The position numbers and the translations under genes were made by a program. From Cycas panzhihuaensis (taxonomy: Eukaryota; Cycadophyta), in NCBI GenBank assembly GCA_023213395.1, contig CM041465.1, forward strand, positions 207,087,741-207,151,740: 64,000 nucleotides of DNA, written 5' to 3'. Of this stretch, positions 31,704-45,513 are shown piece after piece; the first letter of the stretch is position 1, and every line of letters begins with the position of its first letter. Under the pieces are notes generated by a model. That model did not search any database and had not been told where the DNA came from. It was given only the letters and a program-made list of their open reading frames with translations.

Positions 31704-32850
31704 TTATTTAAGGATAATTATACTAAAGAAGCTTTAAAAGAATCATATTAAAGTGCCTTCATATAGATGAAGTTGTGGGCACTCTAAAGGAGTTTCACTT
31801 AAGGCTCCATATAGGCCATTTTATAGTAGAATCCATTTCATATAAGATCATAAAAGTTATCTTCTTTTGGCCATATATATTTTGAGATGACTTCAATTAT
31901 ATAAAGGCTTATATTCCTTACTATAAGTTTATTGGGAGGTAGTTGTTGGAAACTATGCCTCTCAGACCCATCTTTGTAGATTTGCCATTTGAGAAATATG
32001 GCCTATACATCATTGGTCTAATAAACCCCCCTTTCGGTAAGTGGAATTTTTATATCTTAATAGTAGATGACTACTTTACAGGGTGTTCTAAATCCATTAC
32101 CTCTAATAAAGCAAGTTTAACCATAGTTATTGATTTTTTTAGAGTAAGTCCTTATATTGAGGATTAGGGTTTTAGATGTTTTGATCTAAGTTAATGGATC
32201 AATTTTCATCTCATTAGAGATGTTAAACTTTATAAGAATAGATAAGGTATTTCTCAATACCTTATCCAATTATTATCCTCAAGGGAATGAGTTAGTAGAA
32301 TCCTCTAATAAAAACCTAACAAGGATAATCAAAAGACTAATAAGATAGTAGTAAAATTATTTTCATGCAAAGTTGCATCAAGCCTTATGGACTAATAAAA
32401 TCACTAAAAAAATAAAAAAGACATTCCTAATACCTATTAGTATATGGAAAAGAAGATGAGATGCCTTTCCACTTATCTTTAAAGTCCCTTTAGTTAATAG
32501 AATGTGAGAATAGGAGTTTGTCTCCTTTGGCCCTATAGATGCAAAATATTCTAGCCTTGGAAGAAAGGTGAAGTAGAGCTTAGACTTAGTTTGGGATTTA
32601 CCAAGAGAAGATTAAAAGAAGATTTGATAGAAACACTAACTTCAGAATAGAATTTTAGCCAGGAGATAAAGTTTTGATGTGAGATAGGGCACATGAGAAA
32701 CCTAGTATACATCAAAAGCTTAGCTCATTATGGCTTGGACCTTATGGAAAATAGTAATTTAATACTGATGATTCTTTTTAATTGAATGACCTATCTAATA
32801 TAGTAATACCTATCCCTATGAATTGGTAATTTCTCAAGCCTTTTCATTAA
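30256..32850 (+). pseudogene. G2 reverse transcriptase, RNase H and integrase remnant
   Basis: After the Copia-2 insertion the RT frame resumes: NKESLKDNYLFP, FTYREIEFILINIRDT, AMDHAFKDMMGVILAIYLDN (the active-site YxDD is YLDN, last Asp lost), LNLKKSICGFTRGKLLSYI and FFVKINFFRRFIYDFA. RNase H (about 31000-31300) is very degenerate. Integrase is seen as MPLRPIFVDLPFEKYGLYII with VDDYF (31943-32165) and its C-terminus as PGDKVLM, RAHEKPSIHQKLSSLWLGPY (about 32655-32745). The motif style is that of long plant Ty3/gypsy elements without chromodomain. Many stops and a (TA)n expansion between RNase H and integrase. Confidence 0.8.
31643..31701. repeat. (TA)n microsatellite
   Basis: About 59 bp of pure TA inside the G2 RNase H-integrase interval. 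Confidence 0.97.
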
Positions 32851-35800
32851 GGATAACTCTAAAGGAGTTGAAATGTTCATATGTGTATAAATAGGGCTAT
32901 AAAAAAAAAGGGTGAAGAGAGAGATACAATAAGAGAGGAGTAGTAGAATGATGATAAGAATTTGCATTCTTATAACACATAAGGGATCATAACAAGAAAG
33001 GAGGTTAAGATGTTATATGATGAAAGGTACATATGCAATTTTAGGTATGATGTTTAATATAATCTTACTAGTAGTGGTCTTTATAATATGGAGGTGATCC
33101 AAATAAAAAATTTAGCAAAGCAATGAAGTACAATTTCAAGTGTTAAGACAATTATAAAATGGTTCTATGCAAGATCAAGATTCATATTATAATGGGTATT
33201 AGAAGAAAACTACTAAAAAAGTTAAAAAAGAAATTGAAGTTATAAGCTTTTAAATAGATTTTCTCACATCTTACATCATATAGATACATGGTGGGAAAAT
33301 GTGTTTTGGCAATGGAAGGTGTAGGTATGAGACTTTAGATTTTCTAGTATCTTGCATCTCATGGATATGAGACAAAAAAAAAATATTTTAAAGAGAAAAA
33401 TATAAGTGTGATACTTTGGTATTTCTCATATCTTAGGAGAAGCTGGAAGAAATATTCATTAAGCATTTACAAGATGTAAGTAACAAGTCATAAGGAAAAG
33501 GAAGATGTGATGAATCTTAACCTTTAAATAAAATTACTAGATTTAATATGAACCATTATCAAGTAATGGAAAAGATGCAGGAAAAAGAATGGGCAACAAT
33601 TGTAGTGAATAATAACCATTTGATTAAGATAAAATGATGAATCTAGACCATCTAATTGACATTAAAGAGATGCAAGGAAAAACATACATCTCATATCTCA
33701 TCAATTTTATGGAAATATAGAATGAAAGGTAGGTGACTTGTGAGTTAAAATATGAGAGGAAAAGAAATAATCAGAGATATAAACTATCATATGTTTATTT
33801 GGGATTAAATCTAGGCCATTATCTCAAAACAATAGGAATAAAGTGAGGCCTAATAGGTTTATGATGAGAAATTACAAAAGGCATCATAGTTATCTAATGG
33901 AGATATAAGATTTAATCACAGACCCCAATCATTGAAATGAGAAATGAAACAAATATGTAAAATGAAATGTCATAATGAATAATATCTATTAAATGATGAT
34001 TAAGTAACATATATAAATTGTACATTCAAGGATACTAAAACAAAAAGGAAAACTTATGATAAGTGACTTGTGGAATACAAGATGTGAGAAGAAAGCAAGA
34101 TGCATGATATTAGAGCCAACCATCAAGTGATACATGGATTTAGGTCATTAATCATAGAGACTAATCAAGGTATTTGTGATAAATTTGACCATTTGATCAA
34201 CATCATGGGATAGATTTCAATTGCTCATTTAAAGATGAGCATAATGAAACTCATACCTTGTATCTTATGTTCAATAAAGGATAAAACTTAAGATATTATT
34301 AAGAAGTATGAGCATGAGTGGAATGACATGTGAATGGACTTGTAAGCATAAATATCAATCATTAGACAAAGGACATATGACATGGATTGGTAAGACTCAT
34401 AAATAGAGAAATTCACATGAGAAATCATACAGAAGAGAATGATTAGTTTAAAAGTGAACACTAACTATTGGATGGTGACATGGATTAGATATGGACTGTT
34501 CAATAGAGATGAAGCAATAGGAATCCTATCTATAGATAGACAAATATGTATTTTATAAGTGAATATTAGTTGTCATATGGAGATGCAGAGAATAGATCTA
34601 AGTTATTTACTTTAATAATAGAGCAATGAAGAGAAAAATATAGAATAGCTAATGGAAAATATGTGATCTTATTAGAGGCCAACACATAATGAATATAGAA
34701 AGTAATGCATGAGTGGTTTTGATAGGTCCAACCATCTCAATAGAACCACTAGCTCCAAGCTTTAATTAAAAGCAAGAAAAAAAAAAAGGGATGGAGACAA
34801 AAAGGCATGGTGAATTATCATCATATTTCATCTTTTTCAACTAGGGAAAATGTCCATTCTTCTATTATGTCTTCTCTTCTTTCTTTTTCTCCTCTAAGAC
34901 TATGAATCAATAGCTCCTGTAACATAGCTTAATACATATTTAGATGTGCAATTAATAGGCATTACAAGTTATTGTTTTAATATTTTGATATATCAATATG
35001 AAAGTGATGGTTATATTTTCTCTCTTCTATTTGGATATTTCATATTTATTTATGGAATAAGTCTCATTTAACTAGTTATACCTATTAAATGGATGGATGT
35101 TCATGGTTCAATGATGGCAATATGATCTCTTTATTTTAGAAAGATATTTATAGTAGTTTCCCATTTCTTCAGTCCCTTTCTTATTTTGTTACCTAAAACT
35201 ATTATTGCTATTTTAGATTTTTTTTTAGTGCATATATTTCCTTTCTTTTTCAACACAACCATTAATTCTATCACTTTTCTTTTCTTCATTTGAAATCAAT
35301 TTCATGTATGTAAAAATGTCTTTCTATTAGTAGTTATATAGATTTCTTTATGGTTTGGCAAAGAACACTTTATAGACTAGTCCCTTTCATTTACTTAGAA
35401 CACCATTATGGAGAAACATAAGAAATCTAGGTAACATGCCTTAATAACACAACCTCAAACCTTGTACATAATAGTTTCCCAATTTCCTTTAGGGTCACAA
35501 AATTATTTCAACATTTATCTAAATAAAATACCTATTTTTTAAACCAAAAAATGAAGTCAATGTTTATTAATGCATGTACAACACTTCATTCCTTTTCACT
35601 TATAACATTTATGATACAAAGCTAATAATTAAAAATAAAAGGAAACATGTCCAGAATTGAACATGTATCCTCCCTTATCTTCCTAAAAATATCCTTTCAG
35701 TTACATTTATATAATACAATAAAGAGGAGGATTTACAATAAAGAGAAACTCAATACTAATATGAAACCAATAAAAAATAAACTAGTGAAATTTTCATTTA

Positions 35801-35851
35801 AAACCAACTGATATTTCACTCAACTAAGTTTTACCTTATTAAGGTGAAACC
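32851..35851. other. AT-rich region with degenerate repeated phrases
   Basis: No coding signal. From about 33250 to 34740 phrases such as catctcat...atgagac and (ga)atctaggccatt / ggatttaggtcatt recur at irregular spacings of roughly 70-210 bp. Its position just after the G2 integrase end allows that part is the G2 3' UTR and a long LTR (possible start TGTTATATGATG at 33013 after a purine-rich gaaaggaggttaaga). Confidence 0.35.
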
Positions 35852-35874
35852 CTCTCTCTCTCTCTCTCTCGCAT

Positions 35875-35951
<77 letters not shown>
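35852..35951. repeat. Composite (CT)n-(TA)n-(GA)n microsatellite
   Basis: CT repeats 35852-35870, a short gcat, TA repeats to 35898, then GA repeats to about 35951. The flanking CT and GA arms are reverse complements around a self-complementary TA centre. Confidence 0.97.
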
Positions 35952-35953
<2 letters not shown>

Positions 35954-38914
35954 TCTTGCATAAAAGGACTCCTATCATGTAAGATGATGCAAAGGCATGA
36001 TGATGTTTAAAAGAAGTTGAACTCTATGGGGTTTAAACTCTAAAACTCCCCATCTAAATTCTTGTAAATCCCTTAGTTAACCATTATATCTACTTTCCTA
36101 TATTATTTAAGTTTGGAGCTTAAATATTTTACATTCATGCTTGTTATGAAAATCTATTAATGTAAATTCATAATAAGGTTTTAAATGGAAATCTATAAGA
36201 ATTTAATTTTTAATTAACCCACCCTGCTACACCCCCCCTACCACCACCTAGTTCTTATTTCACCTTTAACAATTTAAGGTTATATGTAATGATGTTTGGA
36301 ACTTGAGACTCGAACTTTGTTATAACCTTAACAATGCTTTTTCCTTTTTTTCTTTAATTTGTAATTGTTTTGTTTAATAAATAAAACAAAAATAATGATC
36401 AAGTGAGGACTTATGTTTTACACCATAGAAAAGAGCCAATGTTATTAAAAACATGCATATCAAGGTTAGATTTATCTTATGGTCCAATAGAGGAAAGAGA
36501 ATTTTCAATGTAAACAAATATATTAACTTCTAAACCCTACATGTGTGCTAAATAAGCCATCTCAAGTACTTCATTAGGTTAGAATAGTGACTAGTTAATT
36601 TTCTTTATGCTTCATGTTGCACTACTTTATAATTAAAAGGCATCTCATGGAAATTAGTTACCCAAAAGTGGAAATGTTGGTTTATATTTCTAGCATTAGA
36701 ATGTTGCCATTACTATATGCTAGAGCATCATTATAAGAAAGCCTCTAAATAAGTGATAGGATAATTGATGAATATGGCACTAATGACTCAAGTATAGAGA
36801 AAAGAGAGAGTTAACATAACCATGTCAAATGACTAAAAATAGTGAAATAGAGATAAATTCAAAAGTAAAGGAACCACACAAAAGACATCTGATGGAGATA
36901 TTATTATATTATCCAAAGACACTTTATATTTTTAGGTTTTCATATCTCCAAAACTTAAACAAAAGTAATTAAATCTTGAGATGTTTTCTATAGTTAATTA
37001 AAATTCTTTAGGATGGGTTAGGTAGGGGTAATGGGGAATCAAATACTTGTGATTCACAGCTTATGCACAAATAAAAAACCATTAAGATGCATTTAACATT
37101 AACTAATAAATATGCTATACCATTAAAAAAGAATAAGGGATGGAGATATTATATCAATTAACAATAAAATGTTAAAATAATCAATAGATCATGATTTTAA
37201 CCATTTGGGAAAAAGGTCCTCTAAACATGAATTTATTATCCATCAATAAACATGTATTTAAGGGGCCAAATCAACCACAAATCAAGAATTATCAAAATAA
37301 GAGTATTTGGGCTTTTAACTCAAAGTCATGATGGTAAGATTTATATTCCAATGTTTTGGATTAAATGGAATGGACATAGCACTCACATCTAAATCAAGTA
37401 ACTCTGGCATACATAGGAGAAAATCAATGTAATAAGAACATGAAGGAGAAAACATAATACAACAAAATATATAATAACTTATATATTAGTACACAAAAAA
37501 GGTTGGGGGGATGGGGGGGTGGTGCATGTCGGGCAAGACAAGGAGGGGAATGATAGCCTAAATATAGATGGGAAAAATAGTATTAACTATTCATTAATAT
37601 CATTATTATATTTTTTTAAGGAGAGATTTAAATTACTTAAAAAGAACCCTAATATATAAAGAAACATGCATAATCTAACATATTTTCCCTCTATATTTAT
37701 TGGTTCTTAGATGTACCTCATAATCAATCAAACACATATTTCCATGATACATAAATATAATATGAATAGAATAAAATAGAAATCAATTATAATAAATAAA
37801 TAAGAATCATTCCCATAAAATGGTAGACTCTTAAGTCCTTAAAAACCCTCCTAATAAAAACCTTATTTGTATTTAAATCAAGCATATTTATATATGTGAG
37901 ACTTTAGTGGGTCAATTTGTCATTAGATTAATTATCCACACACCCTTGGTCCCTTGACCATATAAACATAATATGAAACTAGGTGATAAGACAAGAAAAA
38001 GGAGATAAAAATTAAAATTATAGAAAACATGACTAAGAAAATATATATTGTGAATATATATAGGTGTTAGGACCTAGGTAGTTACATTAAGAAGGGAAAA
38101 TAAACCACTAGACATATGTATACATTTAAAAATGGGGTGTAAATCCTATAAGTATATATATTTATGTTAACATATACCCCTACATATTAAAGTTTGGAAT
38201 AGGTAGAAGACTAAAGATATCTACCTTCAAATTTCTAAAAAAGTCACTAACTTTATGGAACTCTAAAACATACATTATCTAGATCATGTGAATAATCTTT
38301 AGTAATATTAAAAATATATGGAACCATTGGAGGCATTGGTAAAGCTATAAATTAACCATTAATATCTAGGAATGATTGGAATATTGTTATCAAAGATAGA
38401 GCACAACTAGATAATTGAGTACATACAATCTCTACAAAGATATACTATGATTGATAATGTCAACAAAACATAAAATGATAAAAATAATGAATGAAGATGG
38501 AAACCATATCCATCTCTCTAAAATAATGTATAATTCTAATACCAATGTTGAAATAATATTGGAAATGATGCTCTCATACTAGTTTGAAGGATAACAAAAA
38601 TTGTTAGTCTATTGGTTATACTAATGAAAAACATGACTATGATGATGTGTTATAAATTTGTACTATCTCATGTCTAAAAATTCAAGAAATTGCAAACCAA
38701 GATAAAATGAAGTCATTAAATGAGGATGACTAAGCTTAGAAAAAAAATCTAATTCTAGAATAAGAAGATGAATTTTGACAATTAAAAATTAGGTCTAGGA
38801 TGTCAATTAATTCCAACTATTAAATTATAAAGTAGGAATTAATCATTAAAACTAAAAATGGAACTACTACTATCAATGAAAAATAGAAAAGAAAGCTGCC
38901 TTCTTTAAAGTTTT
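35952..38914. other. AT-rich region, no gene recognised
   Basis: No protein homology in either strand. Holds a C-rich patch (about 36227-36245), a G-rich run (37503-37527) and otherwise A/T-rich sequence typical of very old repeats. Confidence 0.5.
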
Positions 38915-39245
38915 TTCATTGAAACTAAAGTAAATAGTATGTCTACTTCAACAAATATGCCACTAAATCTCAAGTAAATAAGATGTATTCATTAAAAGAT
39001 ATGGCACTAAAAGTAGCATAAAAAGGCATTCATTATAAAAATATTCCATGAATACCCTCACATAAAAGGTTTCTAGTACTCTAATATTTTACTAAAACTG
39101 ACAAAAAAATGAATTTGTTAAAACTAAAGAAGGGAAGATGTTTATTTTAAAAGATATTCTATTGAGGTTGAAATAAGAAAGATCTATTCATAAGAATAGA
39201 GCACGAAAGGTGTCTACATCAAAAGATATACCACTACCACTACTA
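38915..39245. repeat. Degenerate ~45-55 bp tandem repeat
   Basis: Successive units share the phrase attaaaagatatgccactaa ... aagtaaataagatgt; examples at about 38940-38965, 38990-39015, 39150-39170 and 39215-39235. Similarity is imperfect and unit borders are estimated by eye. Confidence 0.45.
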
Positions 39246-39840
39246 GTGTTATATATGATTGATACTTTTGGAGAAAGAAATCAACTGAAAAGTATGAGTG
39301 ACTCCTTAAGGATGGGCTAGGAGATAAATCTAGTTCAATATGGACTCAAGCAAACCCTTAAGTGAAAGTAGAGTGATATCAACTAAAGATTGAGTAGATA
39401 AAGGGAGTCTCTTGAGTGGGGATTAATGGCATCTTGACTCCTTTAATTATATGATTCTTGATTCAATCTAATCTAGGGATGGTGTTAAGGCATGGAGGTT
39501 AGATCTAGGTTCTTATGTCCTCTTCATAATTGAAATATCACTCAATATGCTATAATAATACTTAGTGGACTTGATATGACTCAAATGGCTTAATATAGTA
39601 TAACTTAAGTAGATTTTACAATAAAAGTAGTTAGAAGAGAATACAAGATTTGTGGGATCCTAATAAAATTTTATGAATAGAGGTCAATGTAACTAACATA
39701 ACCAAATTAATAATAGAGTCATCTATTAATTTATCCCAATCATAAAAACCCAAGGTTTTTAAAGGATATTTAGGGAAGGGGTAGTCCAAATGAATAATAT
39801 AAGTATAATGATCTTATATGACTATCTAAGAAATAATAAG

Positions 39841-39857
39841 ACACACACACACACACA

Positions 39858-39924
<67 letters not shown>

Positions 39925-39984
39925 GGATAGATAAATACACACATATATATACATACATACATATTTACATACACACACACATGT
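39841..39984. repeat. Compound (AC)n-(CT)n-(AT)n microsatellite with inverted AC/GT arms
   Basis: AC 39841-39867, CT 39868-39908, AT to 39924, then ACAT/ATAC-rich sequence with acacacacAC directly followed by GTgtgtgt at about 39970-39991, forming an inverted repeat. Confidence 0.95.
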
Positions 39985-40327
39985 GTGTGTATATATGTAT
40001 ACATATATACATTTATATAATTAATAAATGACATATAAAAGATATTAAATTTTATGAAAGATTAGATACCTAAAGTAACTTAATGAAATTGAAACAAGTC
40101 CTAATCTTTATTTTTTAAGAAAGTAATGAACTAATAATAATGGCTATGACATGGCATGTAAGAGTGAAACTAATTATTAAATATGTGCATGTAAAATAAA
40201 GAAAATAATTATATAATAATATACAAATAATAGTTTAATAAAATATTTTCAAATGGAAAGGGAGTATAAGATTTAATAATCCATCAATTACAAGTGAAGA
40301 TAATTAATATGAATCTTTTGCAAAGTA

Positions 40328-40328
<1 letters not shown>

Positions 40329-40356
<28 letters not shown>
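40329..40356. repeat. (ATCT)7 microsatellite
   Basis: Seven pure tetranucleotide units followed by TATATATAGATAG, a partial inverse of the repeat. Confidence 0.95.
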
Positions 40357-40358
<2 letters not shown>

Positions 40359-42319
40359 ATATATAGATAGAAATAAAGCAATCTACATTATATTTGTGTT
40401 ACCTTATTAAGAATTATCTAAGTAAAATCTAAGAACTAACTCTCTTATGTGAAATGTAAACGTATGAATAATTATATCATAAGAAGTTTTGATATGATTC
40501 CTTTTCATTCATAGATTTTGATAAGTAAATAAGTATTTTCATCTAACTATTATAAACTAAAGAGTTTAGATTTAAGAGATTCATAGTTTAACAAGTTACT
40601 TATGAAAGTAACATGCAATGATATATTCTCTATTTTCATTAGGAAAATAAACTCAAACCCATAAATAAAATGGAAAGAAGAAACTTCTATGGTTATCTTG
40701 GTCAACATCTTATAGGCGTAGAGAGATGGATGAGTTTATAAATGTTAATCCCATTTGTGACTACTTATTTTTTCATCATATTAATATGAATTCCTTATTA
40801 AAAGTTGAACCTTAATTATTCTCTTTAATATAATAAGATGAGGAAATATCATGTCTAGTGCTTAATCTTAAATACAATTTCTATATTATGAAGAGATCTA
40901 GAAGACTGGAACCATACAATAAGTACACTTCATGTATAAGTTATTTCAAGCATCATCCTTGTCTCCCTTATATTTAGTGGTATATCAATGTATGTTAGGC
41001 TATTTTTGTTAGCCAACTAAGCTCTATATCATACCAAACACCATTATGGCTACATTGATAAAATCTTAATCATTTTATGAAGTAATTGGAGAGTAATGTT
41101 AACCCAATTCAATATCAACCTTTTCTAGCTTATAAGGGAAAGATGGTACTTAAATATACAAATAATTTTATCTTGAAGGTTTATAATGAGGAGACTTAGA
41201 TATTCTATTAATTTCTATTAACATTAATATTGTCTCTAATATAATGAGTGATGTTTACTTATATATGTTAATAGTATACTTTATGGGTCATACTCTAATT
41301 AAGGTAGTTATTAGGTAATAGGTGAAATCTCCAATGAAAGTCTTCTAATAGAAGACTATTTCTATTAGAAAACTTATAAAAGATTACTTTTTGTTTGTTT
41401 GTTTTTTTCCCTCTTTCATCTTTTAATTGCCTAAAGCTTCTAAATAGGTTCAATATCGAGAATTGTGGATGTGTAAGAGGAATCTAGTGATTTTTAACCA
41501 TTGGCATCTATAATTCACTATTTATTAGGATGTTCTATTTAATTTCCTATTTTTAATTGAATTCCCAAGCCTCCCCATACACTTTTGGCCATCTATGAAA
41601 TAGTTACAATAGCCATCAAGATATTTTATCTTTTCAAATCCATATAAAGTCTTTTCCCTAGGGATGAACCTAAGCACTTATTTAAGAATCAATATTTCTA
41701 ATGATTTTCTTAAGTTTATTCAAATTCAAAGTGGGAAAGAAATGTTTAAGTAAAAGTTATAATATCTAAACCTCCCTGATACCTACTTTAGATGTTAATT
41801 TAATGACCATAAAATTAAGGACTATCCATTAAATAAATTGATTAAATCTAGGAGCTCTCCTTCTAAAGGAGAAGCCCCAAGCCTTGGTATTAAAAGATTC
41901 AATGGTTGTATTAAAGTATATAATAAAAAGTGGAAAATAAAAATCCCAATCCAAAATAATAGCAAGTAGATATTAAATATCAACACCAAGCTTAAATAGG
42001 TCATATGGAAAAACTAAGGAATAGGTATATTATGCTATTGAGAAAGAAAAGGAGAAAGTGGTTGAATAATCATTCTTTGATCTTCCACATATTACTCCTA
42101 ATGTGGTCTCTCCTTTTGATATACCAAAAATGTAAAATACTAAAGGTAGGTTAAATGAAGAAAAGGGTGAATTATCCATCAAAACCTTTTTTTGACCTAG
42201 TGACTAAACACCCTAAATACTCCAACAACTTGTTTGAGGCTAATAAATTTATGACACTGGCTACCAACATGGAGGAAGAGTGTGGTAGTATGGAGATTAA
42301 AGATATTAATGATAAGCAT
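40357..42319. other. AT-rich region upstream of the LINE
   Basis: No recognised coding. It could contain a decayed LINE ORF1, but I find no knuckle or other ORF1 hallmark. Confidence 0.4.
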
Positions 42320-45113
42320 TATTAGTTATAATATTATAGGGCTTCCTAACCAATTTAGAAGAACGGTAGTCAAAAGATTCTATAGTTATTTTATAAGGCT
42401 TGATGTCCTTTATCTATAGGAATCCAAATGATATGGTGATAATCTAAAGTTTATTACTTCCTATATTTAGAGTGATTCTATTTCTTTTAGCATTGCCCAT
42501 GATGAGGGACAAGGTGGTAATTTAACTCTTTTAAAATCTTAATAGGGTAAGAATATGGTCATGTATGGCTCCAATCCTTATAACATGTGTGTATGCTTTG
42601 TTATTAGTGTTGAGAATATGCTCTTAGGGATCCTAAATATGTATTCCCCTAACACACCCAAGGAGGAAGCTTCCCAATGAACTTGACTTAGTTCCAATCT
42701 ACTCAATGTTTCATGTGTTATTTATAGTGATTTTAACATGATAGGGGTACCTTTTAATGAGTTGGGAGGTAGACATTTTAATGGTATCATGAAGAAAGAC
42801 ATGATTAGTTAGATTTTAAGGATAAACTTAGTTTATATGATCTCTATGCTTCTATGAAGGTGGAATAGCATAACCCTTAATTTATGTGGTTTAATTTTAG
42901 ACTGAAAAGAGAGAGAACTATAAAGAGAATTCATAGGTCCATAATCTCATTGATTATTGATTCAGGACTCCATAAGAGGCTAGAAAACTAATGAGAGTCC
43001 CAAATGATTCCCTATTATGTAATCACCATCCTATCACCTTTACTATCACGTAGGGAAATAATAAAATAACACCTTATAATTTAGTATTTAAAGTGAATAC
43101 ATTATATTTAAATTCTAAACTATATATATCCAAGATCAAACAAGTCTTATTTCTCAACTCTTTGCCTACTAGAGCTAGGCATTAGATTACCTAGTAGGAA
43201 GAAGTTATTTCTCTCCCTGCCTTATTCCTCAAGGGCTTTGGTAAGTAGGTGGTTATGACTAAAATAAGGATTGATAAATTTAATGCATGAAAACTAGAAG
43301 CTTCAAGGCTAGATCTAAAAAATGATCCATTCAATGATCTCTACAAAAGAAAGTGGTAGAATTATCTTAAACTTTGTAATATTTTGAAATAGGAGGGATA
43401 AAGGAGCTAAGATTAGAGCTTAACTACATTAGTTTAAAGAAGGAGATAAGCATTCTGAGTTTTTCTCCTAGTTGCTCAAAAGGAAGGAGAGTAACAAAAA
43501 TTAATTAGTCTAAAAAACTTATGATTGTTGACTCACAAATATTTAATCTATTTTAGAAGAGGTGGTTAGTCAATATATACAAGTCTTTAGAGCTCAACCA
43601 TTCACCCTGGAGTTAGAGGATGCCAAAAACAAATGTCTAGATATGATTCCAAGGAAGGTTTTAGAAGTTTAGAGAGCTATTTATGATGTCCTTATTAGAT
43701 TAGAATAGTTAATAAATGTTATTTACTTAATGGCTAATAACAAATCCATAGGTTTGGATGGGTTCCCCTATAAAATTTACAAGGCCACATGGGGCTTCAC
43801 TAACCCTATCCTCTTGAAAGCATATGAAGAATCCATTTAATCAAGGTCCTTAAGGGAGATTATCAATCAAGGCTCCATATAGCTCATTCTAGAGGGATAT
43901 GACCCAAATGTTATCTCAATTTAGAGGTCCATCACACTATTAAATATATCATACAAGTTTATGGCTAAGTCTAGAGCTTTCATAATTAAATATCTCTTAT
44001 AAGGGGTAGTGTATCTAGAATAAATAGGATTCACCAAGGATAGAATTATTCTGGATAACATCATTAGTGTAGGAGAAGGTATGGAATAGATTAAAACCAT
44101 GAGGTAGGGAATCTTATTAATGAAGTTAGACTTTGAGAAAGTCTATGATTAGATTAATTAAAGTCATATCTTAAATATCATTAAAGCCTTAGGCTTTGGT
44201 GAAATATTCAAAAGAATGATTGAAATTCTTTTTGAAGATGCCTTAGTAAGAATTTTAGTGAATGAGATGTTATGCTAGTTGGTTTAACTTCAACATTTTA
44301 CAAGGTAAGGTTGTCTTATAAACTTATGTTTATTTATCCTAGTAATTAATGATTGGGTTATCTATTATACAAGAAAGTTAGTTCTAGTCTGATCAAAGGC
44401 ATTAGTCTTCCAAATCATGAGAAATAATTAGCCAATGAATAATTTTTAAAACCCTCTTTTTTTATTATAAAAATTAAATATCAATCAATAATATAAGCAT
44501 TAAAAGTGGTTAATATCTTTTTCAAAGCTTCTAGTTTAGGTCAACTAGTAGAAAATCACTTATTACTATCAAGTTGTAAAGGACATACCAGATTGGCTTA
44601 CCTCTTACACTTGGAAATTGATATGGATAAGATAGTTTTTCATATTCCTTAATATTCCATTCAAGTTTAGATCTTCTCTTACAAATATATGGGATTATAT
44701 GCTTAACAAGGTGGAGAAGAAACTTACCTCATGGTCTTTTAAAGTCTCATCTTTAGTGGGAAAGTGTCAAATCTACTCTAAGATCTTAGCTACTACCCAT
44801 ATCTATTACTCCTCACATTAGGTACCCTTCAATATAGTATATGATTAGATAATCAAAATCCTTGAATCATATATTTGACTAACCTTAAAGGAAAAAAAAT
44901 GATTTGACATAGTTAAGTAGAAAATCTGTTATAAGCTTCAAGACTAGGGGGTTTAGGACTTATTAATATCAAAGTTTAAGGCAAAGCTCTTTGTGTTAAT
45001 TGGCTTATTAGGGTTATCAAAGGAAATGAGCTTTGGAAGATCCTCATTAGATATAATATGGAATAAGACAAGTTAGGTAGAAATAATAAATTTATACTAT
45101 CTATACAAGAAGT
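42320..45113 (+). pseudogene. L1-type LINE ORF2 remnant (endonuclease and reverse transcriptase)
   Basis: The plus strand opens with GLPNQFRRTVVKRFYSYF, RLDVLYL-stop-ESK and later DFNMIGVPFNELGGRHFNG, then CNHHPITF near 43015-43040: the N-R-G-L, QETK, GDFN and SDHHP landmarks of an apurinic endonuclease. RT follows: NNKSIGLDGFPYKIYKATWG (43737-43796), SITLLNISYKFMAKSRAF, LMKLDFEKVYD-stop-IN, and a C-terminal part EKKLTSWSFKVSSLVGKCQI (44710-44770) and KICYKLQD. This is the plant L1 (non-LTR) order, which nicks target DNA and primes RT on it. The reading ends where element A inserted at 45114; the tail, including any poly(A), is outside the window. Confidence 0.85.
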
Positions 45114-45511
45114 TATTACATGACCACATGTAGTTAGAAAAACTAGGATATTAGCACTCATGGCTAAAGCACTAGGAGATTAAGTGCTAGTTATTAACTT
45201 TTATCTGTGGGTTATTAAATCTACTAATGAAATAAAAGGATGTTTACATCACCATTAGTATTGCATAAAAAATTCCTTCTTTTGTCTATTTAAAGGTCAC
45301 AAATTATAGAAGAAGGGGGTTGTGTGATTATCTTCTCTTCAGAGAATTATACTCTAATACTATTTAGTTTCCTTTTATGTCTATTTAGTTCTCTTTAGTG
45401 TATTTTATTTCTATAATTAATTTTTCAATATCAATATAAGTGTTACATTTCCTATCTATTTTCCATTATCATTTATGTGTATGAGTAAATAGTTGGGAAA
45501 GACACATTCTA
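45114..45511 (+). repeat. 5' LTR of element A
   Basis: 398 bp, start TATTACATGACC (TG to TA change), end ACATTCTA, then AG and the primer site. Shares tttgtctaTTTAAAGGtcaca with the TATA region of LTR B. Confidence 0.8.
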
Positions 45512-45513
45512 AG

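Larger units (their letters stand above)
22180..32850 (+). mobile_element. Ty3/gypsy element G2 (pol), broken by two younger insertions
   Basis: Plus-strand pol readings occur in three blocks: 22180-22360, 24424-24871 and 30256-32850. The gaps are an LTR element (22361-24423) and Copia-2 (24872-30255, TSD GCTTA). The RT N-terminal reading that stops at 24871 continues at 30256, which shows a single interrupted gene. No chromodomain is seen. LTRs of G2 were not found; a 3' LTR could start in 32870-33020. Confidence 0.78.

Noticed and set aside
39770-40034. Minus-strand frames of 62 and 70 aa
   Set aside because: They translate dinucleotide repeats (runs of Glu-Arg and Cys-Val).
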